Positions 51,537 to 61,786 of a DNA stretch of 64,000 nt are shown here, one piece after another. The first letter of the stretch is position 1. Every line of letters starts with the position of its first letter. The notes under the pieces are model-generated. The model saw only the letters and a program-made list of their open reading frames with translations. It had not been told where the DNA came from and did no database searches. Location: contig JAWKVC010000002.1 of the NCBI GenBank assembly GCA_041398245.1, forward strand, positions 1 to 64,000. The letters are read 5' to 3'. This DNA is from UBA7672 sp041398245 (GTDB taxonomy: Bacteria > Pseudomonadota > Alphaproteobacteria > Caulobacterales > Hyphomonadaceae). Made by a program: the position numbers and the translations under genes.

Positions 51537-53231
51537 TCAGGCGCCCGCCAACAGCCTTCCCGCCGCCGCGCGCGCCTCGCGTGTAACGCTGGCGCCAGCG
51601 AGCATGCGGGCGATTTCCTCGCGCCGTTCCTTCTGGCCAAGCGGGTCGATGGACGTTTCCGTTCCGCCATCCGACACAGCCTTGGAGACGCGCAGCTGGC
51701 GGTCGGCGGCCGCGGCGACCTGCGGCGAGTGGGTGATCGCCAGCACCTGCCGCGTCCGCCCCAGCCGCGACAGCCTTTCCCCGATGGCGGCCGCAACCGC
51801 CCCGCCGACGCCCATGTCGGCTTCGTCGAATACCAGCGTGCCGGCCGGGGATGAATCTGCAAGGCAAACCGAAACAGCCAGGGCAATGCGCGCCATCTCG
51901 CCGCCCGATGCAATCCGCGCCAGCGGGCCAAAGCCGGCGCCCGGATTGGTCTCAACCTCGAAGGCGACATCGTCGCGGCCGGTCGGCCCCGGTTCAGCAC
52001 GCGGCGCGACGCTCACGCGGAATTTCGCCTTGCCGAGTTTCAGCGGCTCAAGTTCATCGGCGACAGCCTTCGCCAGCTTGCGGGCGGCGGCCTCGCGTCG
52101 GGCCGTCAGCCGTGCCGCGGCGGCGTCATAGGCTGTGTGCGCCTCGCCCTCTTCCGCGATAGCAGCGGCAAGCTGCGTATCGGTCTGCTCGATGCCATCC
52201 AGCTGCGCACGCAGCTTCTCGCGCAAATCCGCCAGCCGGTCCGGATCGACATCATGCTTGCGCGCGGCGGCTCTCAGCGCGAATAGCCGCGTTTCGGCCG
52301 CCTCAAGCGCCGCAGGCGAGAACTCACAACCGGCGGCGGCGACATCAAGCGCCGCGCGCGCCTCGCCAGCCTCGATCATCGCGCGCTCCAGCGCCTCGCA
52401 GGCGGCGCGCATGCGGCGGGCCAGCTCGCTGTCCGCGCCTTCGCCGGTGAGGGCCGGCGCCGAGAGCGCACGCGACACCGCCCGGCCGGCATTGGCGAGC
52501 GCGTTCTCGACATTTGCCTTGGTGAGCGCGTTGGCGGCGGATTCCAGCGCCTCGGCCACACGCTCGCCCGCCTGCATGGTGGCCCGATCAAGCGCCAGCT
52601 TCGCGGTTTCGTTGTCCTGCGGATCGAGCGCGTCGAGATCTTCCAGCGCATGCGCCAGCCAGACACGCTCGGACGCGACGCGCGCGGCCTGTGTCTCGAG
52701 CTCGGCGCGCGCGGCGGACGCCGTGCGCAGGCGCGCCCAGGTCGCCGCGACCTCAGTCAATAGGGCTTCCACCCTCGCCCACGCATCCAGCAGGCCGCGA
52801 TGGCGCGACTCCAGCAGCAGACCGAGCCCTTCATGCTGGGAATGAATATCAGCCAGCAGGCCGCCGAGCTGCGCCGCAAGCCGGGCGCTGATCGGGCGGT
52901 CGTTCAGGAAAGCACGCGCCGCCCCGCCGCGCCGGATCGACCGGCGGAAGACAAGCGGATGGCGGACATCCTCCTCGATGCCGCTCTCGGCCACCAGCGC
53001 GCGGGCGGGATGATCGCCGGGAACATCGAACGTGGCGGCGATCTCGGCCAGGTCCGCATCCGGCCGGATCAGGTCCTGCCCGCCGCGTCCGCCCAGCGCA
53101 AAGGCCAACGCGCTCATCAGGATGGATTTGCCCGCCCCGGTTTCCCCCGTCAGCGCCGTGAATCCCCGGCCGGGTTCGAGATCGAGATCCCGCACCAGCA
53201 CGAAATCGAGGATGGACAGCGCCGTGAGCAT
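51537..53231 (-). CDS. recN: DNA repair protein RecN
   Basis: A 564-residue SMC-like ATPase for double-strand break repair. Walker A GETGAGKSILMSALAFALGG lies near the N-terminus, the long coiled coils in the middle carry ARLRTASAARAELETQAAR, and the ABC signature/Walker B region is FGPLARIASGGEMARIALAV with LVFDEADMGVGGAVA and the D-loop THSPQVAAAADRQL. Length and order are normal. It shares an operon with ligA; the upstream end is 200 bases from the divergent peroxiredoxin gene. Confidence 0.97.
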   Translation of the reverse strand: MLTALSILDFVLVRDLDLEPGRGFTALTGETGAGKSILMSALAFALGGRGGQDLIRPDADLAEIAATFDVPGDHPARALVAESGIEEDVRHPLVFRRSIRRGGAARAFLNDRPISARLAAQLGGLLADIHSQHEGLGLLLESRHRGLLDAWARVEALLTEVAATWARLRTASAARAELETQAARVASERVWLAHALEDLDALDPQDNETAKLALDRATMQAGERVAEALESAANALTKANVENALANAGRAVSRALSAPALTGEGADSELARRMRAACEALERAMIEAGEARAALDVAAAGCEFSPAALEAAETRLFALRAAARKHDVDPDRLADLREKLRAQLDGIEQTDTQLAAAIAEEGEAHTAYDAAAARLTARREAAARKLAKAVADELEPLKLGKAKFRVSVAPRAEPGPTGRDDVAFEVETNPGAGFGPLARIASGGEMARIALAVSVCLADSSPAGTLVFDEADMGVGGAVAAAIGERLSRLGRTRQVLAITHSPQVAAAADRQLRVSKAVSDGGTETSIDPLGQKERREEIARMLAGASVTREARAAAGRLLAGA

Positions 53232-53431
53232 GGGCGCGCACTAGCACATCTGGAACAAAAAGGGAACATCTATTTCGCCGGGCGGTGCAAAATCTTCATG
53301 GTCCGCCGCAGGGCGCATGACGTATGCGTCGAAGAACGCAGTCGTGATGGTCACAGCGCGTGACGCGGCACGGCGCATCGCGGATAAGAGGCGCAGTCGG
53401 TTCCGTCCGGCGCCGGTTTTGGGAGAGTCAT

Positions 53432-54022
53432 ATGAAGAAGATCATCGCCGCCGCTGCGATCGCCCTGTCAGGCGTCGCCGCCGTGGGCATCGCGCCCGCC
53501 TTCGCCGCGCTGGAGACAGGCGCCAAGGCGCCGGAAATCGTCGCCAAGGGCGTGACGGGCGGCAAGGAATTCGACTTCAAACTGTCCGACGCCCTGAAGA
53601 AGGGTCCGGTGGTGATGTACTTCTTCCCCGCCGCCTTCACGCAGGGCTGCACCATCGAGACGCAGGCGTTCGCGGAAAAGGCCGAAGAGTTCCAGGCCGC
53701 CGGCGCCACGCTGGTCGGCCTGACGGCCGGCGCCGCGATGGAGGACAAGTCGATGAAGAGCGCCGCCGACAATCTGGCGCGTCTGGCCGAGTTCTCGAAA
53801 GAGCACTGCCGCGACAAGTTCCCGATGGTGGCGATCGGCGGCGACACGGTGAAAGCCTATGACGTGGCGCTCAACGCCAACCGTCCCGACTGGTCCAACC
53901 GCACATCCTTCGTGATCGCGCCGGATGGCACCGTCCTGCTGTCGCACACTGACATGGCGCCGCACAGCCATATCGAGAAGACGCTGGCCGCCGTGAAGGC
54001 CTGGCACGACGCGCATCACTGA
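53432..54022 (+). CDS. Exported peroxiredoxin (AhpC/TSA-BCP type)
   Basis: A 196-residue periplasmic peroxidase. The signal peptide (KKIIAAAAIALSGVAAVGIAPAFAA) starts at ATG 53432. The thioredoxin-fold domain contains the catalytic cysteine in PAAFTQGCTIETQAF, an additional Cys in KEHCRDKFPMVAI, and the pattern of Bcp/PrxQ with one resolving residue. It likely protects the envelope against peroxide. It reads against the minus-strand block and ends in a shared terminator facing bamD. Confidence 0.9.
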   Translation: MKKIIAAAAIALSGVAAVGIAPAFAALETGAKAPEIVAKGVTGGKEFDFKLSDALKKGPVVMYFFPAAFTQGCTIETQAFAEKAEEFQAAGATLVGLTAGAAMEDKSMKSAADNLARLAEFSKEHCRDKFPMVAIGGDTVKAYDVALNANRPDWSNRTSFVIAPDGTVLLSHTDMAPHSHIEKTLAAVKAWHDAHH

Positions 54023-54047
54023 TCGCGTCAGGCGTTCAGCCAAAAAC

Positions 54048-54077
54048 AAGGGCGCGATCCGCAAGGATCGCGCCCTT
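54048..54077. terminator. Bidirectional terminator between peroxiredoxin and bamD
   Basis: A 13-bp stem AAGGGCGCGATCC / GGATCGCGCCCTT with a 4-base loop (GCAA), flanked by TTTCATTATT on the plus and TTGTTTTTGG on the minus strand. Confidence 0.92.
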
Positions 54078-54099
54078 TCATTATTGCGCGGGCCAATGA

Positions 54100-54942
54100 C
54101 TAGAAGATCAGCCTGGCCAGACGCTCGAACATGTTGAAACCGGCCTTGGCGTCCGGCTTCTCCGGCAGCGTGACGCCCTGCCCCTGCATCAGCGCATAGC
54201 TGTCCGCATACCAGTCGGAGCCGGGGTAGTTGTGGCCAAGCACGGCGGCGGTCTGTTGCGCCTGCCCGGTCAGACCGATCGAAAGATAGGACTCAACCAG
54301 ACGGTGCAGCGCTTCGGGAACGTGGCTGGTGGTTTGATAGTCGGTGACGACATGCTTGAAGCGGTTGATCGCCGCCAGATGCTCCGATCGGTTGAGGTAA
54401 TAGCGGCCGATTTCCATTTCCTTGCCGGCCAGCTGGTCGCGCACCATGTCGACCTTCAGCTCGGCGTCGCGTGCATAGTCGGACTGCGGGAAGCGGGCGA
54501 TCACTTCCTGAAGCGCGCGCAAGGCCAGCCCCGAGCGCGCCTGATCCCGGCCGACATCGATGATCTGATCGAATTGGCAGATCGCGATCAGGTAATAGGC
54601 GTAGGGGGCGCCATCGCCGCCCGGGTGCAGGGCGACATAGTCCTCGGCGCTGGAAATGGCCTTCTCGAAGTCGCGCGAGCGATAGTGCGCATAGGCCGAC
54701 ATCAGCATCGCGCGCTGCGCCCACGGCGAATAGGGGTGCTGGCGCTGCACTTCGTCGAACTGGGCGGCCGACAGATCCCACATCGAGCGGTTCAGGCTGC
54801 GGACCGCCTCGTTGTAGATGGTCTCCACCGGGCGCTCGATATAGGCGAGTTCCTGCTGGCGAGAGTTGCCCGCGCAGGCCGAAACGGCCGTCAGGGCGAT
54901 GCCGGCGGCCAGGCTGGCCCTAAGCGCGGGGATGGAACGCAT
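54100..54942 (-). CDS. bamD: Outer-membrane assembly lipoprotein BamD
   Basis: A 280-residue lipoprotein (signal peptide ending in lipobox VSAC) of the Bam complex that inserts beta-barrel proteins. TPR segments include ERPVETIYNEAVRSLNRSMW, FDEVQRQHPYSPWAQRAML, YAYYLIAICQFDQIIDVGRD and the conserved SDYARDAELKVDMVRDQLAG followed by EMEIGRYYLNRSEHLAAINR. Upstream on the strand are lpxC and the ftsQAZ genes, as in Caulobacter-like genomes. The start ATG is at 54942. Confidence 0.95.
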   Translation of the reverse strand: MRSIPALRASLAAGIALTAVSACAGNSRQQELAYIERPVETIYNEAVRSLNRSMWDLSAAQFDEVQRQHPYSPWAQRAMLMSAYAHYRSRDFEKAISSAEDYVALHPGGDGAPYAYYLIAICQFDQIIDVGRDQARSGLALRALQEVIARFPQSDYARDAELKVDMVRDQLAGKEMEIGRYYLNRSEHLAAINRFKHVVTDYQTTSHVPEALHRLVESYLSIGLTGQAQQTAAVLGHNYPGSDWYADSYALMQGQGVTLPEKPDAKAGFNMFERLARLIF

Positions 54943-55049
54943 GCGTGTACTCCGGAAACCGAGGTGGACCTTCTAGACCAACGGGCGCGGCCCGTCCAAG
55001 CCCCGGAGCTGCGGCGGCTTCGCCCGCGCCCCGGAGCCGGGAATAGTCG

Positions 55050-56009
55050 CTAGCTGCCGGTTCTGGCAGGAGAATTCTGGACCTTTGCGGCGCGCCGGCG
55101 GCCGCGCCACCGGAACAGGATCATTCCAAGCCAGATCGCCAGGCCGCCCAGCAGCACGATGGGGAGCACCTCCGCCACGAAACTGATGATGGCGGCGACC
55201 GTACGGGCGAAGGCCGGCCCGAAATCCCCGAACGCATCGGTGATCGGCCGCCAGATCGAATTCGAGACCGCAGCGTATTCCGGCTGGTAGCTGAAGGTCA
55301 GAACCGACATCGACACGCGTAGCTTGAGCGCGGCGAGCAGCGACTGGCGCGAGTCGATATCGCCCTGCGCTTGCGCCAGCGCCTGCTGGATCTCCAGAAG
55401 GTCCGACAGCCGGCCGGGCTTGTCGTCCAGCATCTTCTGCAGCGCGTCGCGATGCGCGACCATCGAGCGGAGCCGCGCCTCATGGTCGACGATCTGGGCG
55501 GTCAGCTCTTCTGCGCCGCGGGTGTTGGAATAGACCGACGCTCCGAACGGCTTCAGGCCTTCGGCCACGCCGGTTTCGAAACTGCGCACCCAGGCCTCGG
55601 TCGCCCGCATGGACAGATAGCCGCTCGCGCCTTCCTTGCCGATGGCGTCGAGGGACGAGTTGGTGATGTAGCAGTTGGCCGGCCCCGCATCCTCGCAGAG
55701 CTTCTTGTGGGCCGCCTGCAGCCCCTGCATGTTTTCAGTCGGGACGGAGAAATTCCACGCATAGGTGTACGCCATCATCGGCGCTGTGCCGGCCGGCGCT
55801 CCGCCGCCACCGCCGGGATCAGGCTGCACGAAGTTTTCCTCGCGCGAGAAGTCGTCGGCTGCGTCCTTGGCGTACATGGGCGGCGGCGCAGACGCCATCG
55901 CCATCTCGGGCATGGTCGCTGCGTTGCCCGCATATCCGTCCACGCCCTCCCCGCCGCCGCACGCAGCCAGCGCAAGGGCGGCCAGCCCGACCGACGCAAT
56001 CCGGAACAT
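55050..56009 (-). CDS. DUF4349-domain lipoprotein
   Basis: A 319-residue lipoprotein with signal peptide and lipobox ALAAC. A Pro/Gly-rich linker leads to a DUF4349 domain (AWNFSVPTENMQGLQAAHKK, GYLSMRATEAWVRSFETGVA, coiled-coil LRSMVAHRDALQKMLDDKPG), and a C-terminal membrane helix (AEVLPIVLLGGLAIWLGMIL) with basic end. Such proteins may thus be bound at both ends. Function unknown; it sits between lpxC and bamD, so an envelope role is plausible. Confidence 0.88.
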   Translation of the reverse strand: MFRIASVGLAALALAACGGGEGVDGYAGNAATMPEMAMASAPPPMYAKDAADDFSREENFVQPDPGGGGGAPAGTAPMMAYTYAWNFSVPTENMQGLQAAHKKLCEDAGPANCYITNSSLDAIGKEGASGYLSMRATEAWVRSFETGVAEGLKPFGASVYSNTRGAEELTAQIVDHEARLRSMVAHRDALQKMLDDKPGRLSDLLEIQQALAQAQGDIDSRQSLLAALKLRVSMSVLTFSYQPEYAAVSNSIWRPITDAFGDFGPAFARTVAAIISFVAEVLPIVLLGGLAIWLGMILFRWRGRRRAAKVQNSPARTGS

Positions 56010-56083
56010 CGACGTCCTCCCTCCGGCGTTTCGCCCGGACTGAGCCCGCCCATCGCGGCAAAATAAAGTCGGAGTCGGCCGAT

Positions 56084-56938
56084 TCAGGCCCAGCTGAACG
56101 CGGTTTCATCCGCGAAAACAGCCCGGAGCAGCTGGTTGTTGAGCGCATGGCCCGGCTGTTCGGCGTCGTACCGGCCTTCGATCACGCCGCCCGCCAAGAA
56201 CAGGTCGCCAATCACGTCCAGCAGCTTGTGCCGGACGAATTCGTCCTTCGCCTTGAGGCCGCCGGGATTGATGACGGCGTCGTCCTCAATCACCACGGTG
56301 TTCTCCATCGAGGCCCCGAGCGCCTTGCCCATGGCATGGAGCTGCTCGGCTTGCCTGGCGAACCCGAAGGTGCGGGCCCAGGCGACATCGCGCGCGAACG
56401 CGCCCGGCGTCATGGTGAAGCTGATCTCCTGCCGGCCAATCGCCTTGCTGGGAAAGTCGATCGCGACATTCAGGGTGAAGCCGCCGGCCGGCGACAGGCG
56501 CGCGAACTTCACCCCTTGCCGTACCTCGACGGGCTTCAGGAGTCTCAGCACACGGCGGGAAGCGGTTTGCACCTCGGCGCCGGCCCGTTCGAGCAGGTCC
56601 ACGAAGGGCCCCGACGAGCCGTCGAGAATCGGCAGTTCAGGGCCATCCAGTTCGGCGACAACATTATCGACACCCAGTCCGGCGCAGGCCGCCAGGAAAT
56701 GCTCGACCGTCGCAACCGACACCCCGGCGTCGTTCGTCATGTTGGTGCCAAGCTCGGTCGTCGTGACACGGGTCGCGAGTGCAGGAATCGCGGCCGCCTC
56801 GCCGCCGACATCTGTCCTCACGAAAACGACGCCGGTGTTCTCCGCCGCGGGCCGGATCGTCAGCGTCGCCGGCTTGCCGGTGTGGATGCCGACACCCGTG
56901 ACGCTGGCAGGGCTGGCGATGGTGTGCTGGCGGGTCAT
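56084..56938 (-). CDS. lpxC: UDP-3-O-acyl-N-acetylglucosamine deacetylase
   Basis: The committed step of lipid A synthesis. The 284-residue enzyme has the zinc-binding H80 in VATVEHFLAACAGLGVDN, further ligands in FVRHKLLDVIGDLFLAGG, and the sequence TASRRVLRLLKPVEVRQG. Length is slightly shorter than the E. coli enzyme because the C-terminal tail that controls FtsH degradation is different (FADETAFSWA). It lies downstream of ftsZ in the same orientation, separated by the plus-strand insertion. Confidence 0.97.
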   Translation of the reverse strand: MTRQHTIASPASVTGVGIHTGKPATLTIRPAAENTGVVFVRTDVGGEAAAIPALATRVTTTELGTNMTNDAGVSVATVEHFLAACAGLGVDNVVAELDGPELPILDGSSGPFVDLLERAGAEVQTASRRVLRLLKPVEVRQGVKFARLSPAGGFTLNVAIDFPSKAIGRQEISFTMTPGAFARDVAWARTFGFARQAEQLHAMGKALGASMENTVVIEDDAVINPGGLKAKDEFVRHKLLDVIGDLFLAGGVIEGRYDAEQPGHALNNQLLRAVFADETAFSWA

Positions 56939-57027
56939 TCCGGTGAGCTAGGCCCAGCCAGCCCGCCGCGCAAGACACGGCCTATTGCGGGATGTTGCGC
57001 GGGCTCCGGACCTGCTAGGTCCGCCGG

Positions 57028-57990
57028 ATGGAACTCCCGCTCCGCCTGCGACAGGCCATCGAGGCGGCGCTGCACGCCGCGCCCCTGTCCGAAATCGCAG
57101 CGGACGCGCGCGCCTTGTCGGACCGCTATCGCGGCGAAGTGCGCGATGGCCGCTTGCACGTCTCGAGCGAGCGGATGGCGCGGGCCTATGTCGCGGCCCG
57201 CATGCCAGCCACCTACGCCGCCATCCATGCAAGCCTGTCGGCTCTGGCCGACCGCCTGCCCGGCTTTGCGCCGGCAAGCCTTCTGGATGTCGGGGCCGGA
57301 CCGGGCACGACGCTGTGGGCGGCGGCGGACATCTGGCCCGACCTGAAATCGGCGACGCTGCTCGAAGCAAGCGCCGACATGCGCGCGATGGGACACAGGC
57401 TCGCGGCGGACGTCTTTCCCGATGCCGACTGGAAAGCCGCCGATGCGCTTCGCGACAACGCCGGCGGCGACGCCGATCTCGTAACGCTGGCCTATGTGCT
57501 GGACGAGCTTGCGCCGCATGATCGCAAGCCGCTGCTCGACAGGCTCTGGCGGCAGGCGCGAACGGCGCTTGTCATCGTCGAGCCCGGCACGCCTGCCGGT
57601 TGGCAGCGCATACTGGACGCGCGCGACCAGCTGATCGCCGCAGGCGCTCACATCCTTGCGCCATGCCCGCATGCGCACGCCTGTCCGATCCTTGCGCCCG
57701 ACTGGTGCCACTTCTCGGCGCGGGTGGCGCGCTCGCGCATCCACCGGCTCGCCAAGGGCGCGGACGTGCCATGGGAAGACGAGAAGTTCGCCTGCCTCGT
57801 GGCCTCGCGCGCGCCGGCCGCCCCCTCGCCCGCACGCGTGCTGGCGCCGCCGGAGCCCGCAAGCGGGCGGGTCCGGCTCAAGCTCTGCCAGCCCGACGGC
57901 ACAGCCCTCCACCGGCTCGTCACCCGGCGGGAGGGCGACGCCTTCCGCTCGGCCAGACGGGTGGACTGGGGCGATCTTTTTGACGGCTAG
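57028..57990 (+). CDS. Rsm22-like small ribosomal subunit methyltransferase family protein
   Basis: A 320-residue protein of the Rsm22 family, known in mitochondria for small-subunit assembly. The SAM motif is LLDVGAGPGTTLWAAADIWP; the C-terminal part carries cysteines in PCPHAHACPILAPDWCHFSA and the RSRIHRLAKGADVPWEDEKF segment, a signature of a zinc- or iron-sulfur-binding module. No signal. It is divergent from lpxC and likely cytoplasmic. Confidence 0.9.
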   Translation: MELPLRLRQAIEAALHAAPLSEIAADARALSDRYRGEVRDGRLHVSSERMARAYVAARMPATYAAIHASLSALADRLPGFAPASLLDVGAGPGTTLWAAADIWPDLKSATLLEASADMRAMGHRLAADVFPDADWKAADALRDNAGGDADLVTLAYVLDELAPHDRKPLLDRLWRQARTALVIVEPGTPAGWQRILDARDQLIAAGAHILAPCPHAHACPILAPDWCHFSARVARSRIHRLAKGADVPWEDEKFACLVASRAPAAPSPARVLAPPEPASGRVRLKLCQPDGTALHRLVTRREGDAFRSARRVDWGDLFDG

Positions 57991-58020
57991 GGCCAGCCGC
58001 CCCCTTGAAGACCGTCAATT

Positions 58021-58066
58021 TCGATATATCTGTTTTTTCGTAATATCGAAAGGACAGATATATCGA
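58021..58066. promoter_or_regulatory. 12-bp inverted repeat covering the PadR regulator start (candidate operator)
   Basis: TCGATATATCTG at 58021 and its exact reverse complement CAGATATATCGA at 58055 are separated by 22 bases. Inside lies a second palindrome, TTTCG TAATAT CGAAA. The right arm reaches the ATG, so binding would block both transcription and translation start. Autoregulation by the PadR protein downstream is the obvious inference. Confidence 0.65.
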
Positions 58067-58647
58067 TGCACCACAGACATGAAAAACGCCGGGAATTCGG
58101 GATGCGCTTTGCGCGCGGCCGCCGGGGACACGACCACGATCACGACGACGGCCATCCTGGCCGGCGGATGCAAGGCGGCGGACGGGGCGGCCTGCGCCGC
58201 TTCTTCGCCCATGGCGACCTGCGCCTGGTGATCCTCCACCTGATCGCGGAGAAGCCGCGCCACGGCTATGAGATCATCAAGGCGATCGAGGATTCCGTTG
58301 GCGGCGCCTATAGCCCGAGCCCGGGCGTGGTCTACCCGACGCTGACCCTTCTGGAAGAGCTCGGCTACGTCACCGCGACGGCCGATGGCGCCAAGAAGCT
58401 GCACGCCGTCACCGAGGAAGGCTGCTCCTTCATCGCCGCAAATCGCGCCTCTCTGGACGCCTTGCTGGCGCGCATGGGCGAGGCCGGAACGGGACGCGGG
58501 CGGCGTTCGCCGGCGATCATGCTGGCGATGGAGAACCTCAAGCTCGCTCTCCGCCTGCGCATGGCAAGCGGCCCGCTGACCGATCAGCAGATCGACGGCA
58601 TCGCCGCAACGATCAACGAAGCCGCCACCAAGGTGCAGAAGGCCTGA
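58066..58647 (+). CDS. PadR-family regulator with His-rich N-terminus (NfeR/YqjI-like)
   Basis: A 193-residue regulator. The N-terminal 40 residues hold histidine and aspartate clusters (MHHRHEKRR, GHDHDHDDGHPGRR) that can bind metals, like E. coli NfeR/YqjI, followed by the winged helix: GDLRLVILHLIAEKPRHGYE, IIKAIEDSVGGAYSPSPGVV and YPTLTLLEELGYVTATADGA. Known relatives sense iron/nickel. The ribosome site AAAGGA lies between the arms of the inverted repeat. It is cotranscribed with the DUF2218 gene after 5 bases. Confidence 0.9.
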   Translation: MHHRHEKRREFGMRFARGRRGHDHDHDDGHPGRRMQGGGRGGLRRFFAHGDLRLVILHLIAEKPRHGYEIIKAIEDSVGGAYSPSPGVVYPTLTLLEELGYVTATADGAKKLHAVTEEGCSFIAANRASLDALLARMGEAGTGRGRRSPAIMLAMENLKLALRLRMASGPLTDQQIDGIAATINEAATKVQKA

Positions 58648-58652
58648 CACCC

Positions 58653-58955
58653 ATGCAGACGCTGCAAGACGTCTCGCGCGCCGACATCCGCACGGCCAGG
58701 GCGCGCAACTATCTGATCCAGCTCTGCAGGCATTTCGGCCACAGGATCGAGGCCACCCATTCAGACAATCGCGGACGCATCGTCTTCAGCGCAGGCGTCT
58801 GCGACCTGAATGCGGAGGACCCGGATATTCTCAGGGCCGAAATGTCAGCCAGCGGCGAAGCAGAGCTTGCAACGCTGGAGGACGTGATCGAGCGACACCT
58901 CAAACGCTTCGCGTTCAAGGAAGACCTCAGCGTGCAGTGGATCAGGGACGCCTGA
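58653..58955 (+). CDS. DUF2218-domain protein
   Basis: A 100-residue protein with the DUF2218 pattern: TARARNYLIQLCRHFGHRIE, FSAGVCDLNAEDPDIL and VIERHLKRFAFKEDLSVQW. In other bacteria this domain is found fused or next to siderophore-interacting or iron-related proteins. With the adjacent PadR/NfeR-like regulator, it may form a metal-responsive pair, although no siderophore-interacting protein gene is present here. Its stop is convergent with ftsZ, 18 bases away. Confidence 0.88.
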   Translation: MQTLQDVSRADIRTARARNYLIQLCRHFGHRIEATHSDNRGRIVFSAGVCDLNAEDPDILRAEMSASGEAELATLEDVIERHLKRFAFKEDLSVQWIRDA

Positions 58956-58973
58956 AGGGGACGCCTGACGCGA

Positions 58974-60377
<1,404 letters not shown>

Positions 60378-60485
60378 AGGCAACCTCGATCACGCATCCC
60401 CGCCGCCGCCGGACCCCTGCCCGGCCGACATAACTCGATGAAGATCGTGGCGTTTGGCTAAGCGCGTCTTAAGGGACGCACCGGT

Positions 60486-61781
60486 TCAGAAGTTTTTCTG
60501 AACCCATCCGAAGACCTGGTTGAGCAGGCTTCCGCCGGGATCCGCGGCAGACCGGTCTCCGCTCCAGCGCGAAGGATCCGCTCCACCCATCAGATCCCAG
60601 CGTAACAGTCCTGCCGCAGCGGCGAAAGCGGGTGAACTGTAAGTCTCGCCTAATCCCTTCACATTCGCGGGTCTGGCGAGACGCACCGGCGCGCGAAAAA
60701 CGTCTTCCGCCAGCTCCTGAAGGCACGGCATCTGGCTCGATCCACCCGTGAGAACGATCCGTCTCGGCAACGGCCGTCCCGTGGCCGAAGCCTTGGACAA
60801 CCGTCCATCCATCAGTTCGAGGATTTCCTCGACCCGTGGACGCAGCACCTGGGCGATATCGGCCCGGGAACACTGGTGCGCCTCCAGCCTTCCGTCGGGT
60901 CCGAGTTTGGGGGCCTCGATCATGTCCAGCGCCCCGGCCGCCGCGAGGCTGGCGGCGCCATGCTGGATCTTCAGCCGCTCAGCGGCGGCGAAGGTGGTTC
61001 CCAGTCCCTGGGCGAGATCGGAGGTCGCCCGGGAGCCGCCCATGGGCAGGGTCTCAACGTGGATCAGGCCGCCATCATAGAAGGCTGCCGCGGACGTCAC
61101 CCCGGCCCCGAAATCGATCAGCATTGCGCCCTGCTCGGCCTCGTCCTCGACCAGACAGGCAAGGCCGGACGCGAACGGCGCCGCCAGGATGGCGACAGGG
61201 TTGAGATGAGCGCGCGAGACGCACTGGACGATGTTGCGCAGCCCTGCCGTCGGCGCCGAGACCACGAGAAAGCTCGCCGTCAGGTTCTCCGCATACATGC
61301 CGCGCGGATCCTTCACGCCGCCCGTGCCGTCGACGGAAAAGCCCAGCGGCGCCGAATGCAGGATTTCGCGGCCCTGCGGCTTGAAGCTCTCCAGCGCGGC
61401 GATGCGCACGTCGCGGATGTGCTGCAGCGAGATCTCGCGACCGTTGAGCGGCAGGACGGCGCGCACGATGTCCGAGCGGAGGTCGGGTCCCGACACGCCG
61501 AGTACGACGTCATTGATGCGCACGTCGGCGGCGCGTTCGGCCTGTTCCACCGCGAGGCGGATCGAGCGCTCGAGATTGTCGAGATCGACGACGGCGCCGG
61601 AGCGCACGCCCTTGGTTCCCTGCGCCCCCGCGCCGGCAATCCGCGGCTCGCCTTCCGTGGAGTCGGCGCGGCGCGCGATCAGGCAGGCGACCTTGGAAGA
61701 GCCGATGTCCAGCGCAGCCATGACCGAGCCGCGCCCGTGGGCGCGGTCACGGACCTGCGAACGCTGGACGAGAGACGACAT
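60486..61781 (-). CDS. ftsA: Cell division protein FtsA
   Basis: An actin-like ATPase (431 residues from the ATG at 61781) that links FtsZ to the membrane. Landmarks are VMAALDIGSSKVACLIARRA, the 1C subdomain RAVLPLNGREISLQHIRDVR, GAMLIDFGAGVTSAAAFYDG and IVLTGGSSQMPCLQELAEDV. The end LLNQVFGWVQKNF is the amphipathic membrane-targeting helix. It starts five bases after ftsQ and lies upstream of ftsZ, the standard order. Confidence 0.97.
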   Translation of the reverse strand: MSSLVQRSQVRDRAHGRGSVMAALDIGSSKVACLIARRADSTEGEPRIAGAGAQGTKGVRSGAVVDLDNLERSIRLAVEQAERAADVRINDVVLGVSGPDLRSDIVRAVLPLNGREISLQHIRDVRIAALESFKPQGREILHSAPLGFSVDGTGGVKDPRGMYAENLTASFLVVSAPTAGLRNIVQCVSRAHLNPVAILAAPFASGLACLVEDEAEQGAMLIDFGAGVTSAAAFYDGGLIHVETLPMGGSRATSDLAQGLGTTFAAAERLKIQHGAASLAAAGALDMIEAPKLGPDGRLEAHQCSRADIAQVLRPRVEEILELMDGRLSKASATGRPLPRRIVLTGGSSQMPCLQELAEDVFRAPVRLARPANVKGLGETYSSPAFAAAAGLLRWDLMGGADPSRWSGDRSAADPGGSLLNQVFGWVQKNF

Positions 61782-61786
61782 GGACT

